A stretch of 10,034 nt of DNA from Candidatus Zipacnadia bacterium. GTDB lineage: Bacteria; Armatimonadota; Zipacnadia; Zipacnadales; UBA5352. The translations under genes were made by a program, and so were the position numbers. The notes under the pieces were generated by a model. That model saw only the letters and a program-made list of their open reading frames with translations. It was not told where the DNA came from and did no database searches. Positions 1-6,551 of this stretch are shown here, in pieces. Each line of letters begins with the position of its first letter. The stretch's first letter is position 1. The DNA lies in NCBI GenBank assembly GCA_029820915.1, contig JALGUI010000111.1:1-10034 (forward strand). The letters are read 5' to 3'.

Positions 1-3000
1 GGGGAAGTCCACGTTGGGCGAGATGCACAGGCCCTCGGGCACGATGAAGCACGGGACGTAGCGCTCGAGGATGCTCGCGACCTCGTCGTCGCCGGTCATC
101 TCCCACCAGGTCAGTAGCCCCTGCGTGCGGCCGCTGTGCGCGGCGTGGATGGACACATCGCGCTGTGAGTAGATCTCGTCATAGAGTAGCTGGGCGGAGT
201 CGCGCGAGCGCATGTCGCCGGACAGGAAGTAGTGGTGGCGGAACTCCGAGTGCGTGGTCTGGCGCTCCTCGTGGTTGCCGTCGCTCCAGTGCTGCACGCC
301 GTGGCGGGTGCCGTAGCCCAGCCACATGCCGGCGTGGCGCATGTCCACGTCGCGCACGTGACGCGCCATGGCCTCGGCGAAGAAGAACATCTCCGGGTCG
401 CCGGTGCGCAGGTACTGGATCTGCATGTACAGCCCGGGCAGGCCCTCGGTGTTGGTCCAGCCCCAGCGGCCGTTGTCGTACGCCCACTCGACCGGCGGCG
501 CGTAGTCACGCTGCGCGTCGCGGCGCACATCGATGGTCTCGTAGTCCTCGGGCGAGTCCCCGAGCAGCTCGACGAGCCGGTCCACGGGCACGATCCAGCC
601 GTAGCCGCCCTTGTAGTTGTGCTGCACATCGCCGTAGTCCCAGCAGCCGTACCAGCCCCACAGCTTCTGCTGGTGCATCCAGAACCCGGCGAAGGCCGCG
701 AGGTTCGCCTCCATACGCTCGAAGCCCGGCGCGCCGGGCTTCGGCTGCGGCGGGACCGTCCCGGTGTCGATGTACCAGTCGGCGCTGCAGTAGACGAGCG
801 GTCGGCGCTGAAAGTCGCCCGCGACGGCGTCCATCGTCTCGGCGTCCACGTCCGGCCCGTGGAAGTAGAGCAGCAGCTCGTGCGTCCTCGTGACGCCGAT
901 GAAGGGGTCGTTCACGTAGTAGGTGTCGGGCACCCAGGTGGTGTCGGAGGGCGTGGACTCGCCCTGCGAACGGTGCGGGTAGTTCGAGTAGCGCCGCACG
1001 TCCATCAGCGGCAGGCTCTCGGGCCAGAAGTAGGCGACGAGGCGCGAGCCCTCGACGTCCGCGAGCAGCTCGTTCGGGAACTGCTGCCACATGTCGCGCA
1101 TGACCATGGCCACGCCGCCGCTCGGGCCGGACAGGTCGAGCCACCCGCGCGAGCGGTTCTGGGCCTCATCGATGCGGAGGAAACGCTCGCCCGATCGCTG
1201 GCTCCACGCCTGGTAGCCCAGGTGGCTGTGCTGGCGCAGGCCCGCGCGCCGGCCCTCACCCAGCGCCACGGGGCCGTCCTGGCCGCCGACCGTCACCCGG
1301 CCGCCGGCTTCCGCCAGCGGCAGCTCGAGGCCCATGCGCCGCACGAAGGCCACGCGCGGGTCGGCGTGCAGGAACTCGACGCTCTGGAAGACGCGCACGC
1401 AGGTGCGGCCCGCGTACGCCTCCAGGCGCAGCACCATGCGCGGGGACTCCTCCGCGCTCGTCATGCCGACCAGCTTGACGGTGGCCCGCAGCGGCCCGGC
1501 CTCCTCGAGCTCGATGCTCTCGGGGATGAAGCCGCCCGCGTCCAGCCGCCCCTCAGGCTGCGCGGTCATCGACGCGTAGCCCTCACTCGGGCGCAGGAAG
1601 TCCACGAAGCTGCCGGCCGGGCCGGACAGCAGCTCCCGCCCGCCCAGAGTCACGCTGCGCAGCCAGCCCTCTTCGGCGGCTACCTCGAGCTCCAGGTCGC
1701 CCGCGTCGATGCGCACCACGTCGCCGTCCTGGGCCGCCGTGAGTGCGCGCTGCGGCGTGCCGGCGCGGCAGTCGCCGCCGTAGCGCAGCGCGTACTCGGG
1801 GGCGGAGCCGTCCCGGCGGGTGAGCCGGAAGGTCAGGACATCGCCGTCGCCGGTCGCGCCCGCGACCTCGCCACCATCAGTGGCGAAGGTCAGCAGCAGC
1901 CACTTGATCGAGCCGTCCGGCCAGTAGCCCAGCGCGCGCGTCTGCACCGGCACGTCCTGGCCGCCGCGCTGCAGGCGGACGTTCGCCGGGTCGGTGACCG
2001 CTCCGCGCGGCAGCGGTACGCCGCCGGAGACCAGCGGCGCCTCCGCGTCGGCAGTGGCATCGGCGAGCGGGTTGAGGCCGCCGAGCGGAGGCTCGTTGCG
2101 CTCAGGCGGGTCGCTGGCGAGGGAGTCAAGGCCGCGGTGGCTCGCGAGTGCGACGTCGGGCTGCGCGAAGACGAACTCGTCGGCGAAGAGCCCGAGGTCG
2201 ATCACGTGCGGCGCGCCGAAGACCGCCTCGGCCTGCGGCGACCGGACATGCAGCGCGGGCAGGCCGTCGTGCCAGAAGCAGACGCGGGCCTCTCCTGAGT
2301 CCGCGGCGAAGACGCGCAGGGACTTCGGCGCGCGACCGGCCATGCCCCGGTAGCCGAAGATGAGCCCCGCGCGCTCGTCGTAGGTCGCCATCCAGCCCGG
2401 CGCCTGCAGCCCCCGTTGCATGGTCAGGGCGGGCGTGGCGACGCTCTCGGACTTCCAGATGTGGTAGTCGCCGGCGGAGTTCTGGTCGATGGCGAAGCGT
2501 CGCCAGATGTTGTGGTCCGGCTCGTTCATCAGCGTCTGGCGCGTGTTCACGTGGAACTGGTAGAAGTGGCGCGTGTTCCACTGCACGCCGCGGTCGCCCG
2601 CCTGGACGATGCGCTTGCGCATATTCAGCGCCAGCGGGACGCGCACCGACACGTCGCGCAGGAAGCGGTTGATGAACTGCCCCTCGGGCTGCAACGACAC
2701 GGTCGCCGTCACGAACGGGCTGCCCGCGGTCGCCTCGATGGTGAGCCGGTAGCGCAGCGCGTCGCCGTCGCCGAAGTCCAGCGCGCCGTCGAAGCTCCCC
2801 GTGAACTGCTGCTCGTCGTGCTCGAACCCATGGCCTCCGGGCGTGCAGGCGCCCTCGATCTCCCGGCCCGGCGCCCAGTCCCGCCAGCCGTCGAACTCCG
2901 ACGACTCGAAGACGGTCGCGGCCAGCAGCGGCCGGTCGTTGTCGGCGACCACCGCCTCCTCCCCGATGGCCATTGAGCGCAGCGCGCCGCTGTTGGCGAG

Positions 3001-3765
3001 CTCGAAGACCACGGCGCCCGTGTCCACCCGAACGCCGTCCGCGAGTTGCTCGATCTGCATCCTGGCGTCAGCCACTGTTCCCACCCTCAAAGGCTCGGTT
3101 GATGGCACGTCATCCGGCCGCGGCGGCCGGGCGTAGTCATAGATGCGCACCTCGTCCAGCCTGCCGCGGAAGAAGTAGGTCGATCCCGCCTTCGACCCGA
3201 GGATCAGGTCGCCGCCGGGCCCGATCTCGTGATCCCACGTCGTGGTGGCCACCTGCTCGCCGTCCACGTACAGCCAAGCGTTCGGCCGGTCGAAGACTCC
3301 CGTGACGCGGTGCCACTGCCCCGGCGTGAGCGAGCCGGCCTGCAGGTCCATGCGCCCGTCGGCGCCCTTGAGGCCGAACATGGGCGTACCGCCGGTGACC
3401 TGGATGCGGTAGCGCTCGCCGCCCTTGTCGAGCACGCACTGCGGCTGCTCGGTGTCGGGCTCGTCGAGCATGAGCCACAGATCGAGCGTGACCGCGTCGG
3501 TCATGCGCAGGTCCGCGTTGTCGGCCGCGCGCACGTAGTTGCTCTCGCCATCGAACACGAGAGCCTGGTAGCCGGGCGCCTCGGCGCGCCGCAGGTCGCC
3601 GCGCGCAATCGCGTGGTGCCTGTCCCCGGCCACGTCGCGGTAGAGCCTGCGGAACTCGCCATTCAGCGTCCAGGCGGCCACAGGCCCGTCCTGGGCCTCC
3701 GCCAGGAACTCGGGCAGGATCATCACGAGGACGCACCCCAGTACCGCCAGGCTCCGACGTCGCAT
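1..3765 (-). CDS. Secreted LamG plus PcRGLX/YetA-like (exo-rhamnogalacturonan lyase type) protein, 3' end cut by window edge
   Basis: One minus-strand frame is open from the ATG at 3765 to base 1 (1255 codons, no stop seen). The start MRRRSLAVLGCVLV... gives a Sec signal peptide with likely cleavage after AEA (residues 22-24), so the protein is exported. Residues about 28-213 form a LamG/concanavalin-like domain, with LVFDGESNYV near its start and LDEVRIYDYARP at its end. Residues 576-627 (APLVSGGVPLPRGAV ... GYWPDGSIKWLLLTF) match the first domain of the PcRGLX/YetA-like family. The C-terminal part, with GWYGCWDYGDVQHNY (from about 1036) and HWSDGNHEERQTTHSE (from about 1159), matches its alpha/alpha-toroid region. 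That family includes PL26 exo-rhamnogalacturonan lyases, so rhamnogalacturonan or a similar polymer is a likely substrate; exact specificity is inferred. An in-frame ATG at 3795 is possible, but 3765 has the better ribosome site and signal peptide. The gene is divergent from the oxidoreductase. Confidence 0.9.
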   Translation of the reverse strand, partial: MRRRSLAVLGCVLVMILPEFLAEAQDGPVAAWTLNGEFRRLYRDVAGDRHHAIARGDLRRAEAPGYQALVFDGESNYVRAADNADLRMTDAVTLDLWLMLDEPDTEQPQCVLDKGGERYRIQVTGGTPMFGLKGADGRMDLQAGSLTPGQWHRVTGVFDRPNAWLYVDGEQVATTTWDHEIGPGGDLILGSKAGSTYFFRGRLDEVRIYDYARPPRPDDVPSTEPLRVGTVADARMQIEQLADGVRVDTGAVVFELANSGALRSMAIGEEAVVADNDRPLLAATVFESSEFDGWRDWAPGREIEGACTPGGHGFEHDEQQFTGSFDGALDFGDGDALRYRLTIEATAGSPFVTATVSLQPEGQFINRFLRDVSVRVPLALNMRKRIVQAGDRGVQWNTRHFYQFHVNTRQTLMNEPDHNIWRRFAIDQNSAGDYHIWKSESVATPALTMQRGLQAPGWMATYDERAGLIFGYRGMAGRAPKSLRVFAADSGEARVCFWHDGLPALHVRSPQAEAVFGAPHVIDLGLFADEFVFAQPDVALASHRGLDSLASDPPERNEPPLGGLNPLADATADAEAPLVSGGVPLPRGAVTDPANVRLQRGGQDVPVQTRALGYWPDGSIKWLLLTFATDGGEVAGATGDGDVLTFRLTRRDGSAPEYALRYGGDCRAGTPQRALTAAQDGDVVRIDAGDLELEVAAEEGWLRSVTLGGRELLSGPAGSFVDFLRPSEGYASMTAQPEGRLDAGGFIPESIELEEAGPLRATVKLVGMTSAEESPRMVLRLEAYAGRTCVRVFQSVEFLHADPRVAFVRRMGLELPLAEAGGRVTVGGQDGPVALGEGRRAGLRQHSHLGYQAWSQRSGERFLRIDEAQNRSRGWLDLSGPSGGVAMVMRDMWQQFPNELLADVEGSRLVAYFWPESLPLMDVRRYSNYPHRSQGESTPSDTTWVPDTYYVNDPFIGVTRTHELLLYFHGPDVDAETMDAVAGDFQRRPLVYCSADWYIDTGTVPPQPKPGAPGFERMEANLAAFAGFWMHQQKLWGWYGCWDYGDVQHNYKGGYGWIVPVDRLVELLGDSPEDYETIDVRRDAQRDYAPPVEWAYDNGRWGWTNTEGLPGLYMQIQYLRTGDPEMFFFAEAMARHVRDVDMRHAGMWLGYGTRHGVQHWSDGNHEERQTTHSEFRHHYFLSGDMRSRDSAQLLYDEIYSQRDVSIHAAHSGRTQGLLTWWEMTGDDEVASILERYVPCFIVPEGLCISPNVDFP

Positions 3766-3952
3766 GGCCGCGACCTCCCTGCGTGGCATCTCCATGAGGA
3801 CCCGCGCACCCTTCCGCACCGAAGGGCCACGACCTCCCGCGACCGGCGTCGCCGGGCCCGCCGCGCCTGCAGGAATCGGCCAACGCCGAGCGGAAGGGCG
3901 CGCTGCTCGAAACCTCCCAGGCGCGCTCGCGCTGGAAAGGGCTGTGACTGCA
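3766..3952. other. Divergent intergenic region between the lyase-like gene and the oxidoreductase
   Basis: These 187 bases separate two divergent starts and must hold any promoters for both genes. It is GC-rich and I see no convincing -35/-10 pair on either strand. A 6-bp inverted repeat, CCCTTC (3809-3814) and GAAGGG (3821-3826) around a 6-base loop, could be an operator or chance. An open plus-strand frame runs through from 3764 but has low-complexity, Arg/Ala/Pro-rich translation and is not judged coding. Confidence 0.5.
3773..3780 (-). promoter_or_regulatory. Ribosome binding site of the LamG/PcRGLX gene
   Basis: On the minus strand AGGGAGGT lies 7 bases before the ATG at 3765. This is a near-consensus Shine-Dalgarno sequence and decides the start at 3765 over the in-frame ATG at 3795. 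Confidence 0.75.
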
Positions 3953-4867
3953 ATGATCCGCATCGGCATCACCGCGGCGGTCAGCTTCGAGGGCAAGCGT
4001 GGCTGCCACCACGGCAACGCGTTCTGCTCGATGTTCAACGGATGGGACAGGGAGAAGGCGGAGGAGCTGGGCTTCCCGACCGGCGGCGCGGGGGACATCC
4101 GCGTCGAGGGGGCGCGCGTCGTGAGGATCTACGACGAGGACCGCGAGGGCGCCGAGATGGTAGCCGAGATCTACGGCATCGACGAGGTCTGCGACTCGCC
4201 GGCGGGGCTCACCGAGGGGACCGACGCCGTGATCGTGGCCGATAGCGGCGAGTGCGCGAAGGCCGAGCTGGCGATCCCGGCCCTCGAGAAGGGCCTGCCC
4301 ACCTTCATCGACAAGCCGCTTGCCGAGACTGCAGAGGATGCGCGCCGGATCGTGGACATCGCCGCCGAGCACAACGCGCCCCTCATGTCGTGCTCGAGCT
4401 TCCGCTGGTGCGACGCGGCGTGGGAGATGCGCGAGCAGCTTGCGCACATCGGCAAGATCGAGTTGCTGGTAGGCGTCGCGGGCCAGGGCCAGTTCCACAT
4501 CTACGCCATCCACCCCACCGAGTTCGCCTACGGCATCCTCGGGCCGGGCACGGCGTCGGTCGTCAACGTCGGCACCGAGGACCGCGATATCGTGCGGCTG
4601 CGCCGCCACGACGGGGGCCAGGTGGTCCTGAACATGTACTACCGCGAGGTCATCTCCGGTGGCCAGGTGTTCACGGCCTGCGGCGCCGGCGGCTGGCACA
4701 CCGTCAGCCAGCTCGGCGCGCTGTACAACCCGATGCTCGAAGCTTTCCTCAGCATGTGCGACACGGGCGAGATGCCGATCTCCGGGGACGAGATGGTCGA
4801 GGTCGTCGCCGTGGTGGATGCGGCGCGGTGGTCGCGCGAGCAGGGCGGGGTTGAGATCGAGATCTGA
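3953..4867 (+). CDS. Gfo/Idh/MocA-family NAD(P)-dependent oxidoreductase
   Basis: A 304-residue cytoplasmic protein resembling sugar or inositol dehydrogenases of the Gfo/Idh/MocA family, which oxidise or reduce sugar hydroxyls with NAD(P). The N-terminal half reads as a Rossmann fold: beta-1 MIRIGIT, then DAVIVAD (91-97) and the helix-strand segment ending GLPTFIDKPLAET. DKP at 120-122 corresponds to the family's EKP motif. The C-terminal half contains YAIHPTEFAYG (184-194), whose H187 sits where the family has a catalytic histidine. The usual GxGxxG loop after beta-1 is absent and replaced by a longer segment with HHGNAFCSMFNGWD. Length is on the short side for the family (about 330-400). 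I chose the ATG at 3953 because the family homology begins there and GGAAAGG (3934-3940) lies 12 bases upstream; the frame is open upstream to 3764. The substrate cannot be read from sequence. Confidence 0.88.
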   Translation: MIRIGITAAVSFEGKRGCHHGNAFCSMFNGWDREKAEELGFPTGGAGDIRVEGARVVRIYDEDREGAEMVAEIYGIDEVCDSPAGLTEGTDAVIVADSGECAKAELAIPALEKGLPTFIDKPLAETAEDARRIVDIAAEHNAPLMSCSSFRWCDAAWEMREQLAHIGKIELLVGVAGQGQFHIYAIHPTEFAYGILGPGTASVVNVGTEDRDIVRLRRHDGGQVVLNMYYREVISGGQVFTACGAGGWHTVSQLGALYNPMLEAFLSMCDTGEMPISGDEMVEVVAVVDAARWSREQGGVEIEI

Positions 4868-4878
4868 GGAGGGGACGG

Positions 4879-4895
4879 CCCGAGCGCAGCTCGGG
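4879..4895 (+). terminator. GC-rich hairpin just after the oxidoreductase stop, possible terminator
   Basis: CCCGAGC (4879-4885) and GCTCGGG (4889-4895) form a perfect 7-bp stem with a GCA loop, 11 bases after the TGA at 4865-4867. An alternative outer pairing exists between GACGGCC (4874-4880) and GGCCGTC (4910-4916). There is no following T-run, so a terminator role is tentative; it could simply protect the mRNA end. Confidence 0.35.
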
Positions 4896-4953
4896 ACAAG
4901 GGAGGAGGAGGCCGTCGCCATCGTTCGCCCCGCTGCCCCTCTTTCGCCGCCGT

Positions 4954-4972
4954 GAGGATGCTATGCATCCTC
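4954..4972. repeat. Perfect 8-bp inverted repeat (GAGGATGC / GCATCCTC)
   Basis: GAGGATGC at 4954-4961 and GCATCCTC at 4965-4972 are exact reverse complements around TAT. The element sits just before the first GACAGGC palindrome. Its function is unknown; no T-run follows on either strand. Confidence 0.55.
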
Positions 4973-4976
4973 CATA

Positions 4977-5022
4977 TAGGACAGGCATTCCGCCGATCGC
5001 ACGCGACCGGGCCTGTCAATGC
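4977..5022 (+). repeat. REP-like GACAGGC element, unit 1, arms split by an extended loop
   Basis: TAGGACAGGCAT (4977-4988) and GCCTGTCAATGC (5011-5022) are identical to the two halves of unit 2 at 5066-5092. Here the complementary arms GACAGGC and GCCTGTC are 24 bases apart instead of nearly touching. A further 8-bp inverted repeat (CGCCGATC 4991-4998, GATCGGCG 5032-5039) starts inside the loop and ends just beyond the unit. Confidence 0.65.
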
Positions 5023-5065
5023 TGTTGGACGGATCGGCGCTTCCTTCCTGCAGGGGCCGTTCACG

Positions 5066-5095
5066 TAGGACAGGCATCCTGCCTGTCAATGCCGT
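5066..5095 (+). repeat. REP-like GACAGGC palindrome, unit 2
   Basis: GACAGGCA (5069-5076) and TGCCTGTC (5080-5087) make a perfect 8-bp stem with a TCC loop. Flanks TAG and AATGCCGT recur in other units. From general knowledge, palindromes of this type are scattered between genes in some planctomycete-like genomes; copy number in this genome cannot be judged from the window. Confidence 0.75.
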
Positions 5096-5110
5096 ACCCG
5101 CCCATACCGT

Positions 5111-5127
5111 GCCGTCAGCCAGACGGC
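5111..5127. repeat. Small hairpin between REP-like units 2 and 3
   Basis: GCCGTC (5111-5116) and GACGGC (5122-5127) pair perfectly around a 5-base loop. It lies between the head-to-head units 2 and 3 and may be part of one compound element. Confidence 0.5.
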
Positions 5128-5157
5128 TCAACGGCGACAGCCAGGGATGGACGGCAC

Positions 5158-5190
5158 TAATGTCTGACAGGCAGGAATGCCTGTCCCACA
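5158..5190 (-). repeat. REP-like GACAGGC palindrome, unit 3, inverted relative to unit 2
   Basis: GACAGGCA (5166-5173) and TGCCTGTC (5178-5185) pair perfectly around GGAA. Read on the minus strand the unit begins GTGGGACAGGCATTCC, matching the orientation of units 1 and 2. Its left flank ACGGCA (5151-5156) is complementary to the TGCCGT right of unit 2, so units 2 and 3 form one larger inverted repeat. Confidence 0.75.
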
Positions 5191-5310
5191 ATAACAACAC
5201 CTGCCGGTGCCGAGGTAGCCGTTTCCCTCGTGCTGAAACAGGAACATACTCAACTGATGCGCTCCGCTGAGGGAGGGGACGGCAACCGGGAACCGGGGAA
5301 CGCCAAGCGC

Positions 5311-5328
5311 GCGCCTCAGGCGAGGCGC
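5311..5328. repeat. Hairpin bordering the 85-bp tandem array
   Basis: GCGCCTC (5311-5317) and GAGGCGC (5322-5328) form a 7-bp stem with an AGGC loop. The bases that follow (CCCGGACAGATGGTG...CCGGTCAGCG) resemble the end of an 85-bp unit, so this looks like a degenerate partial copy at the array's edge. Confidence 0.5.
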
Positions 5329-5397
5329 CCGGACAGATGGTGGCTCCGGTCAGCGCACGGCCGCGATGAGCTGCTCGGCAGCCTGCCATTTTCTGGA

Positions 5398-5419
5398 GTC
5401 CGGGCGCCCCCGCCCGGAC
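5398..5419. repeat. Strong hairpin in tandem unit 1
   Basis: Nine-base arms GTCCGGGCG (5398-5406) and CGCCCGGAC (5411-5419) pair perfectly around CCCC. It could stop or stabilise transcripts running out of the M56 gene on the minus strand, but no T-run follows. Confidence 0.6.
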
Positions 5420-5482
5420 ACATGGTGCGTCCGGTCAGCGCACGGCCGCGATGAGCTGCTCGGCGGCCTGCCATTTTCTGGA

Positions 5483-5504
5483 GTCCGGGCGCCCCCGCCC
5501 GGAC
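5483..5504 (-). terminator. Strong hairpin in tandem unit 2, possible 3' end structure of the blaI-M56 operon
   Basis: Same 9-bp arms as the copy 85 bases away, GTCCGGGCG (5483-5491) and CGCCCGGAC (5496-5504). It lies 16 bases beyond the M56 stop codon at 5520-5522, the expected place for a transcript end. The minus-strand sequence after it is TCCAGAAAATGG, with no T-run, so a Rho-independent terminator is uncertain. Confidence 0.4.
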
Positions 5505-5519
5505 ACACGGTGCGTCCGG

Positions 5520-6551
5520 TCAGCTCACCGCCGCGATGAGCTGCTCGGCGGCGCAGAACAAGCTGTCCTCGACCGCGCGCCGCGCCGCCAGCAGCAGCAC
5601 GACAACGAGCGCGACCCCGATGCCGGCCACGACCAGCGCCCGAACGCGCCCGCCGACGCCCATGGGGCCGGCGGGCGCCTCCGCCTCCTCACCTTCGAGC
5701 CGCGCGCGGCGCTCCGCGGGCAACGCCGGCTCGGGGATCAGCAGTGCCGCCAGCGAGGGCACGCGCGGCGCGCCGTTCGCCGCCTGCTCCACGGAGCGCA
5801 GCGCCCCACTCAGGGCCTCCGGGGTGATGCCGGCGGCCACCGCGGCGTCGTCGGCCGCCGCCTCCACCGCCGCGCGCAGCCTGCGCCGGAAGTACCACGC
5901 GGTGGGCAGCAGGAGCAGCAGCGTCGCGCAGGCGTCGGCGATCAGCCCGAGCACGTTGTCCCGCCGCCGCGCGTGGGCGCGCTCGTGAGCGATGATGGCC
6001 GCCAGCTCCTCGGCCGCGAGCCGCTCGCGCAGCGAAGTCGAGAGCACGATCACCGGCCGCAGGAGCCCGGCCGTGAAGGACGTCAGGCGCCTCAGGTCCA
6101 CCGCGAGCACGGGGGGACCCTCCTGTGCGGGAACGTCAAGGGCCGCGCCACTGTCCAGCATCATCCGCCGGAGCAGATGGCCGCTGATGGTCCCCATCGC
6201 GACGCGGGTGAGCGCCGCCGCGACCAGCAGCAGCGACAGCCACGCGAAGGCGCGCAGGGCGAACGCTCCCGCCGGGGCCAGCAGCATGGGCAGCAGGCAC
6301 AGGTGAGGGCGCAGGCCGCCGAGGTGGGGGGAGGCGACAGTGCCCTGCGAGTGCAGCACGAGGGCCCAGACCGCGGCGGCCAGGCCGACCAGGGCAGGTA
6401 CGACGAGCGCCGCCAGCCAGGCTCTCACCCGGCCGGCGGCGTTGAACTCACCGGCGGTCTCGGCCAGCGCCGCCGCGGGCAGCGCCATGAGTAGACTGAC
6501 CGCCGCCGCGGTGGCCACCAGAATGCCGGCGCCCGCCAGCAGAGCCGCCAT
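5520..6551 (-). CDS. M56-family (BlaR1/MecR1-type) membrane zinc metallopeptidase without a penicillin-binding sensor domain
   Basis: A 343-residue integral membrane protein. Hydrophobic segments lie at about 2-30, 44-68, 84-118, 200-221 and 304-323. HERAH at 189-193 (in AAIIAHERAHARRRDN) is the HExxH zinc site, with H189 and H193 as ligands and E190 as the catalytic base. E230 in VEAAADDAA is the likely third ligand. In the BlaR1/MecR1 family such peptidases sense an external signal and trigger inactivation of the paired BlaI/MecI repressor, which is encoded immediately upstream. Beyond the last membrane segment only about 20 residues remain, so the C-terminal beta-lactam sensor is missing and the signal is unknown. 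The ATG at 6551 shares one base with the repressor's TGA, which indicates translational coupling and fixes the start. The last codons are duplicated downstream in 85-bp units. Confidence 0.9.
   Translation of the reverse strand: MAALLAGAGILVATAAAVSLLMALPAAALAETAGEFNAAGRVRAWLAALVVPALVGLAAAVWALVLHSQGTVASPHLGGLRPHLCLLPMLLAPAGAFALRAFAWLSLLLVAAALTRVAMGTISGHLLRRMMLDSGAALDVPAQEGPPVLAVDLRRLTSFTAGLLRPVIVLSTSLRERLAAEELAAIIAHERAHARRRDNVLGLIADACATLLLLLPTAWYFRRRLRAAVEAAADDAAVAAGITPEALSGALRSVEQAANGAPRVPSLAALLIPEPALPAERRARLEGEEAEAPAGPMGVGGRVRALVVAGIGVALVVVLLLAARRAVEDSLFCAAEQLIAAVS

Larger units (their letters stand above)
4868..5519. other. Gene-free, repeat-rich intergenic region
   Basis: About 650 bases between convergent genes (oxidoreductase on plus, M56 peptidase on minus). 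Short frames here translate repeated palindromes and have no protein-like features. The stretch holds two small hairpins (4879-4895, 4954-4972), three GACAGGC palindromes (4977-5190) and two 85-bp tandem units (5346-5515). Between about 5193 and 5310 I see nothing beyond a short direct repeat of AACCGGG near 5284-5296. No intrinsic terminator with a clear T-run was found for either gene. Confidence 0.7.
5346..5557. repeat. 85-bp tandem repeats that copy the 3' end of the M56 gene
   Basis: CCGGTCAGC begins at 5346, 5431 and 5516, exactly 85 bases apart. The first two full units differ at only two positions by eye. The third matches for roughly the first 37 bases, which are the stop codon and last codons of the M56 gene, with about two mismatches, and then diverges into unique coding sequence. 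Read on the minus strand, the outer units encode AAEQLIAAVR followed by a stop, against AAEQLIAAVS and a stop in the gene. The period is not a multiple of three, so it is not a protein repeat. Confidence 0.85.

Noticed and set aside
232..2298. A 688-codon plus-strand open frame
   Set aside because: It is the exact codon-register antisense of the LamG/PcRGLX gene. High GC keeps such frames open. The translation is low-complexity (Ala, Val, Arg, His) with no recognisable motif.
3735..3763. Lipoprotein signal (VLGC at residues 8-11) in the LamG/PcRGLX protein
   Set aside because: The cysteine comes too early, leaving almost no hydrophobic core, and the -2 residue is atypical. Cleavage after AEA at 22-24 fits better.
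3764..3952. N-terminal extension of the oxidoreductase to an upstream ATG
   Set aside because: The 63 extra residues are Arg/Ala/Pro-rich with no homology signal, and they would overlap the ribosome site region of the divergent gene. The Rossmann fold starts at 3953.
3137..4921. A 594-codon minus-strand open frame
   Set aside because: It runs antisense to the well-supported oxidoreductase and then out of frame through the LamG region. The translation shows no family features.
4961..5454. Several small open frames over the GACAGGC repeats (peptides such as GQASCLS and DRQECLS)
   Set aside because: They translate the palindromic repeats. Such peptides are recurrent artefacts of these elements and have no credible start sites.
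4977..5515. CRISPR array
   Set aside because: Repeat units are palindromic or strictly tandem, without unique spacers of constant length, and no cas gene is present.
5451..6494. A 347-codon plus-strand open frame
   Set aside because: Antisense of the M56 gene, starting inside the tandem repeats. The translation is rich in Arg, Gln and Gly and shows no fold signature.
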